This document shows positions 41,097 to 53,314 of a stretch of 64,000 nt of DNA, one piece after another. Position numbers and translations under genes: made by a program. The notes below the pieces were generated by a model that had not been told where the DNA came from, ran no database searches, and worked only from the letters and a program-made list of their open reading frames with translations. The stretch is from Auanema rhodensis (Eukaryota > Nematoda > Chromadorea > Rhabditida > Rhabditidae), in contig OZ059894.1 in assembly GCA_964057225.1 (NCBI GenBank), positions 12,534,131 to 12,598,130 on the forward strand, read 5' to 3'. Position 1 is the stretch's first letter. Each line of letters starts with the position of its first letter.

Positions 41097-41121
41097 ATTG
41101 ATCATCATCATTTATGAACGA
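41097..41121 (+). other. Satellite A / satellite B junction
   Basis: The last satellite A monomer starts at 41,097 and runs through attgatcatcat, one extra cat and ttta, to 41,114. Satellite B starts with tgaacgaatgaattg at 41,115. In satellite A the next bases would be acgaaacg; in satellite B the preceding bases would be cttaa. The two share the short string tta and then similar aacga text, so joining at a short homology is likely. No target-site duplication, transposon end or spacer is seen. Confidence 0.88.
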
Positions 41122-41460
41122 ATGAATTGTTTCGAAACTATTGTAAAAATTTGAGATTGTTTCAAAATACGTGATTAAATGAAGAAAATAGAGTAAAATG
41201 AATTGGAAAATTATAAAATAATTTCATGTTTTATTTCTTGAGTTTCAAAATATTCAACCTTTTTTTTCACTGTTTAAAATCTTAATGAACGAATGAATTG
41301 TTTCAAAACTATTGTAAAAATATGAGATTGTTTCAAAATACGTGATTAAATGAAGAAAATGGAATAAAATGAATTGGAAAATTATAAAATATTTCCATGT
41401 TTTATTTTCTTAGTATCAGAAAATTCAAATTAAGATCGTTTTTAATGTTTCAAATCTTAA

Positions 41461-41633
41461 TGAACGAATTAATTGTTTCAAAACTATTGTAAAAATATGA
41501 GATTGTTTCAAAATACGTGATTAAATGAAGAAAATAGAGTAAAATGAATTGGAATATTATAAAATATTTTCATGTTTTATTTCTTGAGTATCAAAATATT
41601 CAAACTTTTTTTTTTCACTGTTTAAAATCTTAA
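41461..41633 (+). repeat. Representative satellite B monomer, type B1 (173 bp)
   Basis: Type B1 has tttcatgttttatttcttg, agtatcaaaatattcaaac (or agtttcaaaatattcaaac), a run of about ten T, then cactgtttaaaatcttaa. The T run is usually ten long, with rare shorter copies near 41,270, 48,735 and 63,686. Confidence 0.88.
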
Positions 41634-41808
41634 TGAACGAATGAATTGTTTCAAAACTATTGTAAAAATATGAGATTGTTTCAAAATACGTGATTAAATG
41701 AAGAAAATGGAGTAAAATGAATTGGAAAATTATAAAATATTTCCATGTTTTATTTTCTTAGTATCAGAAAATTCAAATTAAGATCGTTTTTAATGTTTCA
41801 AATCTTAA
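41634..41808 (+). repeat. Representative satellite B monomer, type B2 (175 bp)
   Basis: Type B2 has tttccatgttttattttctt, agtatcagaaaattcaaatt, aagatcgtttttaatg, tttcaaatcttaa. It contains three copies of TGTTTCAAA-like text spaced 28-30 bp across the monomer boundary. A subtype reads ttttttagtatcagaaaattcc (aattccaatt at 44,029, 47,161, 49,071, 50,461 and 52,720). Confidence 0.88.
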
Positions 41809-41829
41809 TGAACGAATGAATTGTTTCGA

Positions 41830-42698
41830 AACTATTGTAAAAATATGAGATTGTTTCAAAATACGTGATTAAATGAAGAAAATAGAGTAAAATGAATTGG
41901 AATATTATAAAATATTTTCATGTTTTATTTCTTGAGTATCAAAATATTCAAACTTTTTTTTTTCACTGTTTAAAATCTTAATGAACGAATGAATTGTTTC
42001 AAAACTATTGTAAAAATTTGAGATTGTTTCAAAATACGTGATTAAATGAAGAAAATAGAGTAAAATGAATTGGAAAATTATAAAATATTTTCATGTTTTA
42101 TTTCTTGAGTTTCAAAATATTCAAACTTTTTTTTTTCACTGTTTAAAATCTTAATGAACGAATGAATTGTTTCAAAACTATTGTAAAAATATGAGATTGT
42201 TTCAAAATACGTGATTAAATGAAGAAAATGGAGTAAAATGAATTGGAAAATTATAAAATATTTCCATGTTTTATTTTCTTAGTATCAGAAAATTCAAATT
42301 AAGATCGTTTTTAATGTTTCAAATCTCAATGAACGAATGAATTGTTTCAAAACTATTGTAAAAATATGAGATTGTTTCAAAATACGTGATTAAATGAAGA
42401 AAATGGAGTAAAATGAATTGGAAAATTATAAAATATTTTCATGTTTTATTTCTTGAGTATCAAAATATTTAAACTTTTTTTTTTCACTGTTTAAAATCTT
42501 ACAGAACGAATGAATTGTTTCAAAACTTTTGTAAAAATTTGAGATTGTTTCAAAATACGTGATTAAATGAAGAAAATGGAGTAAAATGAATTGGAAAATT
42601 ATAAAATATTTCCATGTTTTATTTTCTTAGTATCAGAAAATTCAAATTAAGATCGTTTTTAATGTTTCAAATCTTAATGAACGAATTAATTGTTTCAA
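41830..42698 (+). repeat. Satellite B 5-monomer unit (869 bp), copy 1
   Basis: This unit is directly repeated at 42,699-43,567. The offset of 869 bp holds at acagaacgaatg (42,501 and 43,370) and at ctcaatgaacg (near 42,326 and 43,195). Monomer order is B1, B1, B2, B1, B2. Confidence 0.8.
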
Positions 42699-43567
42699 AA
42701 CTATTGTAAAAATATGAGATTGTTTCAAAATACGTGATTAAATGAAGAAAATAGAGTAAAATGAATTGGAATATTATAAAATATTTTCATGTTTTATTTC
42801 TTGAGTATCAAAATATTCAAACTTTTTTTTTTCACTGTTTAAAATCTTAATGAACGAATGAATTGTTTCAAAACTATTGTAAAAATTTGAGATTGTTTCA
42901 AAATACGTGATTAAATGAAGAAAATAGAGTAAAATGAATTGGAAAATTATAAAATATTTTCATGTTTTATTTCTTGAGTTTCAAAATATTCAAACTTTTT
43001 TTTTTCACTGTTTAAAATCTTAATGAACGAATGAATTGTTTCAAAACTATTGTAAAAATATGAGATTGTTTCAAAATACGTGATTAAATGAAGAAAATGG
43101 AGTAAAATGAATTGGAAAATTATAAAATATTTCCATGTTTTATTTTCTTAGTATCAGAAAATTCAAATTAAGATCGTTTTTAATGTTTCAAATCTCAATG
43201 AACGAATGAATTGTTTCAAAACTATTGTAAAAATATGAGATTGTTTCAAAATACGTGATTAAATGAAGAAAATGGAGTAAAATGAATTGGAAAATTATAA
43301 AATATTTTCATGTTTTATTTCTTGAGTATCAAAATATTTAAACTTTTTTTTTTCACTGTTTAAAATCTTACAGAACGAATGAATTGTTTCAAAACTATTG
43401 TAAAAATTTGAGATTGTTTCAAAATACGTGATTAAATGAAGAAAATGGAGTAAAATGAATTGGAAAATTATAAAATATTTCCATGTTTTATTTTCTTAGT
43501 ATCAGAAAATTCAAATTAAGATCGTTTTTAATGTTTCAAATCTTAATGAACGAATTAATTGTTTCAA
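42699..43567 (+). repeat. Satellite B 5-monomer unit (869 bp), copy 2
   Basis: This is a tandem copy of 41,830-42,698. The match continues about 150 bp beyond its end and is then lost where gaaggaaatgg replaces gaagaaaatag. Confidence 0.8.
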
Positions 43568-44028
43568 AACTATTGTAAAAATATGAGATTGTTTCAAAAT
43601 ACGTGATTAAATGAAGAAAATAGAGTAAAATGAATTGGAATATTATAAAATATTTTCATGTTTTATTTCTTGAGTATCAAAATATTCAAACTTTTTTTTT
43701 TCACTGTTTAAAATCTTAATGAACGAATGAATTGTTTCAAAACTATTGTAAAAATATGAGATTGTTTCAAAATACGTGATTAAATGAAGGAAATGGAGTA
43801 AAATGAATTGGAAAATTATAAAATATTTTCATGTTTTATTTCTTGAGTTTCAAAATATTCAAACTTTTTTTTTTCACTGTTCAAAATCTTAATGAACGAA
43901 TGAATTGTTTCAAAACTATTGTAAAAATTTGAGATTGTTTCAAAATACGTGATTAAATGAAGAAAATGGAGTAAAATGAATTGGAAAATTATAAAATATT
44001 TCCATGTTTTATTTTTTTAGTATCAGAA

Positions 44029-44235
44029 AATTCCAATTAAGATCGTTTTTAATGTTTCAAATCTCAATGAACGAATGAATTGTTTCAAAACTATTGTAAA
44101 AATATGAGATTGTTTCAAAATACGTGATTAAATGAAGAAAATGGAGTAAAATGAATTGGAAAATTATAAAATATTTCCATGTTTTATTTTTTTAGTATCA
44201 GAAAATTCAAATTAAGATCGTTTTTAATGTTTCAA
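44029..44235 (+). repeat. Two adjacent B2 monomers breaking the alternation
   Basis: Two successive monomers both have the B2 variable part: ttagtatcagaaaattcc ends near 44,035 and ttagtatcagaaaattc near 44,206. Two B1 monomers are adjacent a little upstream (near 43,670 and 43,850). The B1/B2 pattern is therefore not a strict dimer. Confidence 0.75.
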
Positions 44236-44384
44236 ATCTTAATGAACGAATGAATTGTTTCAAAACTATTGTAAAAATATGAGATTGTTTCAAAATACGT
44301 GATTAAATGAAGAAAATGGAGTAAAATGAATTGGAAAATTATAAAATATTTTCATGTTTTATTTCTTGAGTATCAAAATATTCA

Positions 44385-44450
44385 AAATTATATCTTTTTT
44401 ACTGTTAAAAACATTATTAACTGGATGATTTGTTTCGAAATTATTGCAAA
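44385..44450 (+). repeat. Satellite B type B3 variant segment, copy 1
   Basis: This segment replaces the usual B1 end and the next monomer's start with aaaattatatc, ttttttactgttaaaaac, attattaactggatgattt and gtttcgaaattattgc. On both sides the sequence returns at once to ordinary satellite B. The landmark aactggatg is at 44,419. Confidence 0.85.
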
Positions 44451-44907
44451 AATATGAGATTGTTTCAAAATACGTGATTAAATGAAGAAAATAGAGTAAA
44501 ATGAATTGGAAAATTATAAAATATTTTCATGTTTTATTTCTTGAGTTTCAAAATATTCAAACTTTTTTTTTTCACTGTTTAAAATCTTAATGAACGAATG
44601 AATTGTTTCAAAACTATTGTAAAAATATGAGATTGTTTCAAAATACGTGATTAAATGAAGAAAATGGAATAAAATGAATTGGAAAATTATAAAATATTTC
44701 CATGTTTTATTTTCTTAGTATCAGAAAATTCAAATTAAGATCGTTTTTAATGTTTCAAATCTTAATGAACGAATGAATTGTTTCAAAACTATTGTGAAAA
44801 TATGAGATTGTTTCAAAATACGTGATTAAATGAAGAAAATGGAGTAAAATGAATTGGAAAATTATAAAATATTTTCATGTTTTATTTCTTGAGTATCAAA
44901 ATATTCA

Positions 44908-44973
44908 AAATTATATCTTTTTTACTGTTAAAAACATTATTAACTGGATGATTTGTTTCGAAATTATTGCAAA
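44908..44973 (+). repeat. Satellite B type B3 variant segment, copy 2
   Basis: The variant block is the same as in copy 1, with aactggatg at 44,942, 523 bp (three monomers) downstream. Confidence 0.85.
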
Positions 44974-46149
44974 AATATGAGATTGTTTCAAAATACGTGA
45001 TTAAATGAAGAAAATGGAGTAAAATGAATTGGAAAATTATAAAATATTTTCCTGTTTTATTTCTTGAGTTTCAAAATATTCAAACTTTTTTTTTTCACTG
45101 TTTAAAATCTTAATGAACGAATGAATTGTTTCAAAACTATTGTAAAAATATGAGATTGTTTCAAAATACGTGATTAAATGAAGAAAATAGAGTAAAATGA
45201 ATTGGAAAATTATAAAATATTTTCATGTTTTATTTCTTGAGTTTCAAAATATTCAAACTTTTTTTTTTTACTGTTTAAAATCTTAATGAACGAATGAATT
45301 GTTCCAAAACTATTGTAAAAATATGAGATTGTTTCAAAATACGTGATTAAATGAAGAAAATGGAGTAAAATGAATTGGAAAATTATAAAATATTTCCATG
45401 TTTTATTTTCTTAGTATCAGAAAATTCAAATTAAGATCGTTTTTAATGTTTCAAATCTTAATGAACGAATTGATTGTTTCAAAACTATTGTAAAAATATG
45501 AGATTGTTACAAAATACGTGATTAAATGAAGAAAATAGAGTAAAATGAATTGGAATATTATAAAATATTTTCATGTTTTATTTCTTGAGTATCAAAATAT
45601 TCAAACTTTTTTTTTTCACTGTTTAAAATCTTAATGAACGAATGAATTGTTTCAAAACTATTGTAAAAATATGAGATTGTTTCAAAATACGTGATTAAAT
45701 GAAGAAAATGGAGTAAAATGAATTGGAAAATTATAAAATATTTTCATGTTTTATTTCTTGAGTTTCAAAATATTCAAACTTTTTTTTTTCACTATTCAAA
45801 ATCTTAATGAACGAATGAATTGTTTCAAAACTATTGTAAAAATTTGAGATTGTTTTAAAATACGTGATTAAATGAAGAAAATGGAGTAAAATGAATTGGA
45901 AAATTATAAAATATTCCCATGTTTTATTTTCTTAGTATCAGAAAATTCAAATTAAGATCGTTTTTAATGTTTCAAATCTTAATGAACGAATGAATTGTTT
46001 CGAAACTATTGTAAAAATATGAGATTGTTTCAAAATACGTGATTAAATGAAGAAAATGGAGTAAAATGAATTGGAAAATTATAAAATATTTTCATGTTTT
46101 ATTTCTTGAGTTTCAAAATATTCAAACTTTTTTTTTTCACTATTCAAAA

Positions 46150-48865
46150 TCTTAATGAACGAATGAATTGTTTCAAAACTATTGTAAAAATTTGAGATTG
46201 TTTCAAAATACGTGATTAAATGAAGAAAATGGAGTAAAATGAATTGGAAAATTATAAAATATTCCCATGTTTTATTTTCTTAGTATCAGAAAATTCAAAT
46301 TAAGATCGTTTTTAATGTTTCAAATCTTAATGAACGAATGAATTGTTTCAAAACTATTGTAAAAATTTGAGATTGTTTCAAAATACGTGATTAAATGAAG
46401 AAAATAGAGTTAAATGAATTGGAAAATTATAAAATATTTACATGTTTTATTTCTTGAGTTTCAAAATATTCAAACTTTTTTTTTTCACTGTTTAAAATCT
46501 TAATGAACGAATGAATTGTTTCAAAACTATTGTAAAAATATGAGATTGTTTCAAAATACGTGATTAAATGAAGAAAATGGAGTAAAATGAATTGGAAAAT
46601 TATAAAATATTTCCATGTTTTATTTTCTTAGTATCAGAAAATTCAAATTAAGATCGTTTTTAATGTTTCAAATCTTAATGAACGAATTAATTGTTTCAAA
46701 ACTATTGTAAAAATATGAGATTGTTTCAAAATACGTGATTAAATGAAGAAAATAGAGTAAAATGAATTGGAATATTATAAAATATTTTCATGTTTTATTT
46801 CTTGAGTATCAAAATATTCAAACTTTTTTTTTTCACTGTTTAAAATCTTAATGAACGAATGAATTGTTTCAAAACTATTGTAAAAATATGAGATTGTTTC
46901 AAAATACGTGATTAAATGAAGGAAATGGAGTAAAATGAATTGGAAAATTATAAAATATTTTCATGTTTTATTTCTTGAGTTTCAAAATATTCAAACTTTT
47001 TTTTTTCACTGTTCAAAATCTTAATGAACGAATGAATTGTTTCAAAACTATTGTAAAAATTTGAGATTGTTTCAAAATACGTGATTAAATGAAGAAAATG
47101 GAGTAAAATGAATTGGAAAATTATAAAATATTTCCATGTTTTATTTTTTTAGTATCAGAAAATTCCAATTAAGATCGTTTTTAATGTTTCAAATCTCAAT
47201 GAACGAATGAATTGTTTCAAAACTATTGTAAAAATATGAGATTGTTTCAAAATACGTGATTAAATGAAGAAAATGGAGTAAAATGAATTGGAAAATTATA
47301 AAATATTTTCATGTTTTATTTCTTGAGTTTCAAAATATTCAAACTTTTTTTTTTCACTGTTTAAAATCTTAATGAACGAATGAATTGTTTCAAAACTATT
47401 GTAAAAATATGAGATAGTTTCAAAATACGTGATTAAATAAAGAAAATGGAATAAAATGAATTGGAAAATTATAAAAAATTTCCATGTTTTATTTTCTTAG
47501 TATCAGAAAATTCAAATTAAGATCGTTTTTAATGTTTCAAATCTTAATGAACGAATGAATTGTTTCAAAACTATTGTGAAAATATGAGATTGTTTCAAAA
47601 TACGTGATTAAATGAAGAAAATGGAGTAAAATGAATTGGAAAATTATAAAATATTTTCATGTTTTATTTCTTGAGTATCAAAATATTCAAAATTATATCT
47701 TTTTTACTGTTAAAAACATTATTAACTGGATGATTTGTTTCGAAATTATTGCAAAAATATGAGATTGTTTCAAAATACGTGATTAAATGAAGAAAATGGA
47801 GTAAAATGAATTGGAAAATTATAAAATATTTTCCTGTTTTATTTCTTGAGTTTCAAAATATTCAAACTTTTTTTTTTCACTGTTTAAAATCTTAATGAAC
47901 GAATGAATTGTTTCAAAACTATTGTAAAAATATGAGATTGTTTCAAAATACGTGATTAAATGAAGAAAATAGAGTAAAATGAATTGGAATATTATAAAAT
48001 ATTTTCATGTTTTATTTCTTGAGTATCAAAATATTCAAACTTTTTTTTTTCACTGTTTAAAATCTTAATGAACGAATGAATTGTTTCAAAACTATTGTAA
48101 AAATATGAGATTGTTTCAAAATACGTGATTAAATGAAGAAAATGGAGTAAAATGAATTGGAAAATTATAAAATATTTTCATGTTTTATTTCTTGAGTTTC
48201 AAAATATTCAAACTTTTTTTTTTCACTGTTTAAAATCTTAATGAACGAATGAATTGTTTCAAAACTATTGTAAAAATATGAGATTGTTTCAAAATACGTG
48301 ATTAAATGAAGAAAATGGAGTAAAATGAATTGGAAAATTATAAAATATTTTCATGTTTTATTTCTTGAGTATCAAAATAATTAAACTTTTTTTTTTCACT
48401 GTTTAAAATCTTACAGAACAAATGAATTGTTTCAAAACTATTGTAAAAATTTGAGATTGTTTCGAAATACGTGATTAAATGAAGAAAATGGAGTAAAATG
48501 AATTGGAAAATTATAAAATATTTCCATGTTTTATTTTCTTAGTATCAGAAAATTCAAATTAAGATCGTTTTTAATGTTTCAAATCTTAATGAACGAATTA
48601 ATTGTTTCAAAACTATTGTAAAAATATGAGATTGTTTCAAAATACGTGATTAAATGAAGAAAATAGAGTAAAATGAATTGGAATATTATAAAATATTTTC
48701 ATGTTTTATTTCTTGAGTATCAAAATATTCAAACTTTTTTTTTCACTGTTTAAAATCTTAATGAACGAATGAATTGTTTCAAAACTATTGTAAAAATATG
48801 AGATTGTTTCAAAATACGTGATTAAATGAAGGAAATGGAGTAAAATGAATTGGAAAATTATAAAA
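46150..48865 (+). repeat. Satellite B 3.3-kb-shift duplication, copy 1
   Basis: About 2.7 kb here is nearly identical to 49,450-52,166, at a shift of 3,300 bp (19 monomers). The variant gagttaaatg matches at 46,408 and 49,708, and a B3 segment matches at the same offset. Private differences are few, for example gagatagtttc near 47,413 against gagattgtttc, and a T run one base shorter near 48,735, which changes the shift to 3,301. Confidence 0.87.
47690..47755 (+). repeat. Satellite B type B3 variant segment, copy 3
   Basis: The variant block has aactggatg at 47,724, 2,782 bp (16 monomers) after copy 2. It lies inside the first copy of the 3.3-kb duplication. Confidence 0.85.
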
Positions 48866-49449
48866 TATTTTCATGTTTTATTTCTTGAGTTTCAAAATAT
48901 TCAAACTTTTTTTTTTCACTGTTCAAAATCTTAATGAACGAATGAATTGTTTCAAAACTATTGTAAAAATTTGAGATTGTTTCAAAATACGTGATTAAAT
49001 GAAGAAAATGGAGTAAAATGAATTGGAAAATTATAAAATATTTCCATGTTTTATTTTTTTAGTATCAGAAAATTCCAATTAAGATCGTTTTTAATGTTTC
49101 AAATCTCAATGAACGAATGAATTGTTTCAAAACTATTGTAAAAATATGAGATTGTTTCAAAATACGTGATTAAATGAAGAAAATGGAGTAAAATGAATTG
49201 GAAAATTATAAAATATTTTCATGTTTTATTTCTTGAGTTTCAAAATATTCAAACTTTTTTTTTTCACTGTTTAAAATCTTAATGAACGAATGAATTGTTT
49301 CAAAACTATTGTAAAAATATGAGATTGTTTCAAAATACGTGATTAAATAAAGAAAATGGAATAAAATGAATTGGAAAATTATAAAATATTTACATGTTTT
49401 ATTTCTTGAGTTTCAAAATATTCAAACTTTTTTTTTTCACTGTTTAAAA

Positions 49450-52166
49450 TCTTAATGAACGAATGAATTGTTTCAAAACTATTGTAAAAATTTGAGATTG
49501 TTTCAAAATACGTGATTAAATGAAGAAAATGGAGTAAAATGAATTGGAAAATTATAAAATATTCCCATGTTTTATTTTCTTAGTATCAGAAAATTCAAAT
49601 TAAGATCGTTTTTAATGTTTCAAATCTTAATGAACGAATGAATTGTTTCAAAACTATTGTAAAAATTTGAGATTGTTTCAAAATACGTGATTAAATGAAG
49701 AAAATAGAGTTAAATGAATTGGAAAATTATAAAATATTTACATGTTTTATTTCTTGAGTTTCAAAATATTCAAACTTTTTTTTTTCACTGTTTAAAATCT
49801 TAATGAACGAATGAATTGTTTCAAAACTATTGTAAAAATATGAGATTGTTTCAAAATACGTGATTAAATGAAGAAAATGGAGTAAAATGAATTGGAAAAT
49901 TATAAAATATTTCCATGTTTTATTTTCTTAGTATCAGAAAATTCAAATTAAGATCGTTTTTAATGTTTCAAATCTTAATGAACGAATTAATTGTTTCAAA
50001 ACTATTGTAAAAATATGAGATTGTTTCAAAATACGTGATTAAATGAAGAAAATAGAGTAAAATGAATTGGAATATTATAAAATATTTTCATGTTTTATTT
50101 CTTGAGTATCAAAATATTCAAACTTTTTTTTTTCACTGTTTAAAATCTTAATGAACGAATGAATTGTTTCAAAACTATTGTAAAAATATGAGATTGTTTC
50201 AAAATACGTGATTAAATGAAGGAAATGGAGTAAAATGAATTGGAAAATTATAAAATATTTTCATGTTTTATTTCTTGAGTTTCAAAATATTCAAACTTTT
50301 TTTTTTCACTGTTCAAAATCTTAATGAACGAATGAATTGTTTCAAAACTATTGTAAAAATTTGAGATTGTTTCAAAATACGTGATTAAATGAAGAAAATG
50401 GAGTAAAATGAATTGGAAAATTATAAAATATTTCCATGTTTTATTTTTTTAGTATCAGAAAATTCCAATTAAGATCGTTTTTAATGTTTCAAATCTCAAT
50501 GAACGAATGAATTGTTTCAAAACTATTGTAAAAATATGAGATTGTTTCAAAATACGTGATTAAATGAAGAAAATGGAGTAAAATGAATTGGAAAATTATA
50601 AAATATTTTCATGTTTTATTTCTTGAGTTTCAAAATATTCAAACTTTTTTTTTTCACTGTTTAAAATTTTAATGAACGAATGAATTGTTTCAAAACTATT
50701 GTAAAAATATGAGATTGTTTCAAAATACGTGATTAAATAAAGAAAATGGAATAAAATGAATTGGAAAATTATAAAAAATTTCCATGTTTTATTTTCTTAG
50801 TATCAGAAAATTCAAATTAAGATCGTTTTTAATGTTTCAAATCTTAATGAACGAATGAATTGTTTCAAAACTATTGTGAAAATATGAGATTGTTTCAAAA
50901 TACGTGATTAAATGAAGAAAATGGAGTAAAATGAATTGGAAAATTATAAAATATTTTCATGTTTTATTTCTTGAATATCAAAATATTCAAAATTATATCT
51001 TTTTTACTGTTAAAAACATTATTAACTGGATGATTTGTTTCGAAATTATTGCAAAAATATGAGATTGTTTCAAAATACGTGATTAAATGAAGAAAATGGA
51101 GTAAAATGAATTGGAAAATTATAAAATATTTTCCTGTTTTATTTCTTGAGTTTCAAAATATTCAAACTTTTTTTTTTCACTGTTTAAAATCTTAATGAAC
51201 GAATGAATTGTTTCAAAACTATTGTAAAAATATGAGATTGTTTCAAAATACGTGATTAAATGAAGAAAATAGAGTAAAATGAATTGGAATATTATAAAAT
51301 ATTTTCATGTTTTATTTCTTGAGTATCAAAATATTCAAACTTTTTTTTTTCACTGTTTAAAATCTTAATGAACGAATGAATTGTTTCAAAACTATTGTAA
51401 AAATATGAGATTGTTTCAAAATACGTGATTAAATGAAGAAAATGGAGTAAAATGAATTGGAAAATTATAAAATATTTTCATGTTTTATTTCTTGAGTTTC
51501 AAAATATTCAAACTTTTTTTTTTCACTGTTTAAAATCTTAATGAACGAATGAATTGTTTCAAAACTATTGTAAAAATATGAGATTGTTTCAAAATACGTG
51601 ATTAAATGAAGAAAATGGAGTAAAATGAATTGGAAAATTATAAAATATTTTCATGTTTTATTTCTTGAGTATCAAAATAATTAAACTTTTTTTTTTCACT
51701 GTTTAAAATCTTACAGAACGAATGAATTGTTTCAAAACTATTGTAAAAATTTGAGATTGTTTCAAAATACGTGATTAAATGAAGAAAATGGAGTAAAATG
51801 AATTGGAAAATTATAAAATATTTCCATGTTTTATTTTCTTAGTATCAGAAAATTCAAATTAAGATCGTTTTTAATGTTTCAAATCTTAATGAACGAATTA
51901 ATTGTTTCAAAACTATTGTAAAAATATGAGATTGTTTCAAAATACGTGATTAAATGAAGAAAATAGAGTAAAATGAATTGGAATATTATAAAATATTTTC
52001 ATGTTTTATTTCTTGAGTATCAAAATATTCAAACTTTTTTTTTTCACTGTTTAAAATCTTAATGAACGAATGAATTGTTTCAAAACTATTGTAAAAATAT
52101 GAGATTGTTTCAAAATACGTGATTAAATGAAGGAAATGGAGTAAAATGAATTGGAAAATTATAAAA
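49450..52166 (+). repeat. Satellite B 3.3-kb-shift duplication, copy 2
   Basis: This is the partner of 46,150-48,865. Before it, 46,141 reads ctattcaaaatc and 49,441 reads ctgtttaaaatc. After it, the first copy continues with a B1 end (ttcatgttttatttcttgag) and this one with a B2 end (tccatgttttattttcttag), which marks an exchange point near 52,170. Confidence 0.87.
50990..51055 (+). repeat. Satellite B type B3 variant segment, copy 4
   Basis: The variant block has aactggatg at 51,024, exactly 3,300 bp after copy 3, so it is the duplicated counterpart. A private change, ttgaatatc for ttgagtatc, lies just upstream. Confidence 0.85.
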
Positions 52167-53248
52167 TATTTCCATGTTTTATTTTCTTAGTATCAGAAAA
52201 TTCAAATTAAGATCGTTTTTAATGTTTCAAATCTTAATGAACGAATTAATTGTTTCAAAACTATTGTAAAAATATGAGATTGTTTCAAAATACGTGATTA
52301 AATGAAGAAAATAGAGTAAAATGAATTGGAATATTATAAAATATTTTCATGTTTTATTTCTTGAGTATCAAAATATTCAAACTTTTTTTTTTCACTGTTT
52401 AAAATCTTAATGAACGAATGAATTGTTTCAAAACTATTGTAAAAATATGAGATTGTTTCAAAATACGTGATTAAATGAAGGAAATGGAGTAAAATGAATT
52501 GGAAAATTATAAAATATTTTCATGTTTTATTTCTTGAGTATCAAAATATTCAAACTTTTTTTTTTCACTGTTCAAAATCTTAATGAACGAATGAATTGTT
52601 TCAAAACTATTGTAAAAATTTGAGATTGTTTCAAAATACGTGATTAAATGAAGAAAATGGAGTAAAATGAATTGGAAAATTATAAAATATTTCCATGTTT
52701 TATTTTTTTAGTATCAGAAAATTCCAATTAAGATCGTTTTTAATGTTTCAAATCTCAATGAACGAATGAATTGTTTCAAAACTATTGTAAAAATATGAGA
52801 TTGTTTCAAAATACGTGATTAAATGAAGAAAATGGAGTAAAATGAATTGGAAAATTATAAAATATTTTCATGTTTTATTTCTTGAGTTTCAAAATATTCA
52901 AACTTTTTTTTTTCACTGTTTAAAATCTTAATGAACGAATGAATTGTTTCAAAACTATTGTAAAAATATGAGATTGTTTCAAAATACGTGATTAAATAAA
53001 GAAAATGGAATAAAATGAATTGGAAAATTATAAAAAATTTCCATGTTTTATTTTCTTAGTATCAGAAAATTCAAATTAAGATCGTTTTTAATGTTTCAAA
53101 TCTTAATAAACGAATGAATTGTTTCAAAACTATTGTGAAAATATGAGATTGTTTCAAAATACGTGATTAAATGAAGAAAATGGAGTAAAATGAATTGGAA
53201 AATTATAAAATATTTTCATGTTTTATTTCTTGAGTATCAAAATATTCA

Positions 53249-53314
53249 AAATTATATCTTTTTTACTGTTAAAAACATTATTAACTGGATGATTTGTTTC
53301 GAAATTATTGCAAA
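53249..53314 (+). repeat. Satellite B type B3 variant segment, copy 5
   Basis: The variant block has aactggatg at 53,283, 2,259 bp (13 monomers) after copy 4. The same 2,259-bp offset applies to the aattccaatt subtype of B2 (50,461 and 52,720), so a block of at least 0.6 kb was duplicated. Confidence 0.85.

Larger units (their letters stand above)
1..41114 (+). repeat. Satellite A array, 230-bp tandem monomers
   Basis: About 178 head-to-tail copies of a 230-233 bp monomer fill this region, all in one orientation. Measured spacings of the motif attgatcatc at the left end are 232, 230, 230, 231, 233, 230 and 230 bp. Length differences come mostly from the T tract after caacaac (ctttttc against catttttttt) and from aaacg against ttaacg. 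Counting one monomer (1,387-1,616) gives about 33% GC. Every monomer carries an AAACGTTT-type palindrome near its start and a strongly conserved section around cagttgcagtgac and cacatgccaaaccg. No coding potential is apparent. This is a eukaryotic satellite; centromeric or pericentromeric location is inferred from array type, not shown. I do not recognise it as a named family. It is cut by the left edge of the window. Confidence 0.97.

Noticed and set aside
1-41114. CRISPR array
   Set aside because: The repeat unit is 230 bp and continuous. There are no short repeats with unique spacers of equal length, and no cas genes.
41115-41160. Common origin of satellites A and B
   Set aside because: Only short low-complexity strings are shared (gaatgaa, cgaaac, aacga). 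These are expected by chance in AT-rich repeats, and lengths and consensus cannot be aligned by eye.
44640-44680. AATAAA-like poly(A) signals in satellite B (ggaataaaatg, attaaataaag)
   Set aside because: They arise by single-base changes of ggagtaaaatg and attaaatgaag in AT-rich repeats and are not associated with any gene.
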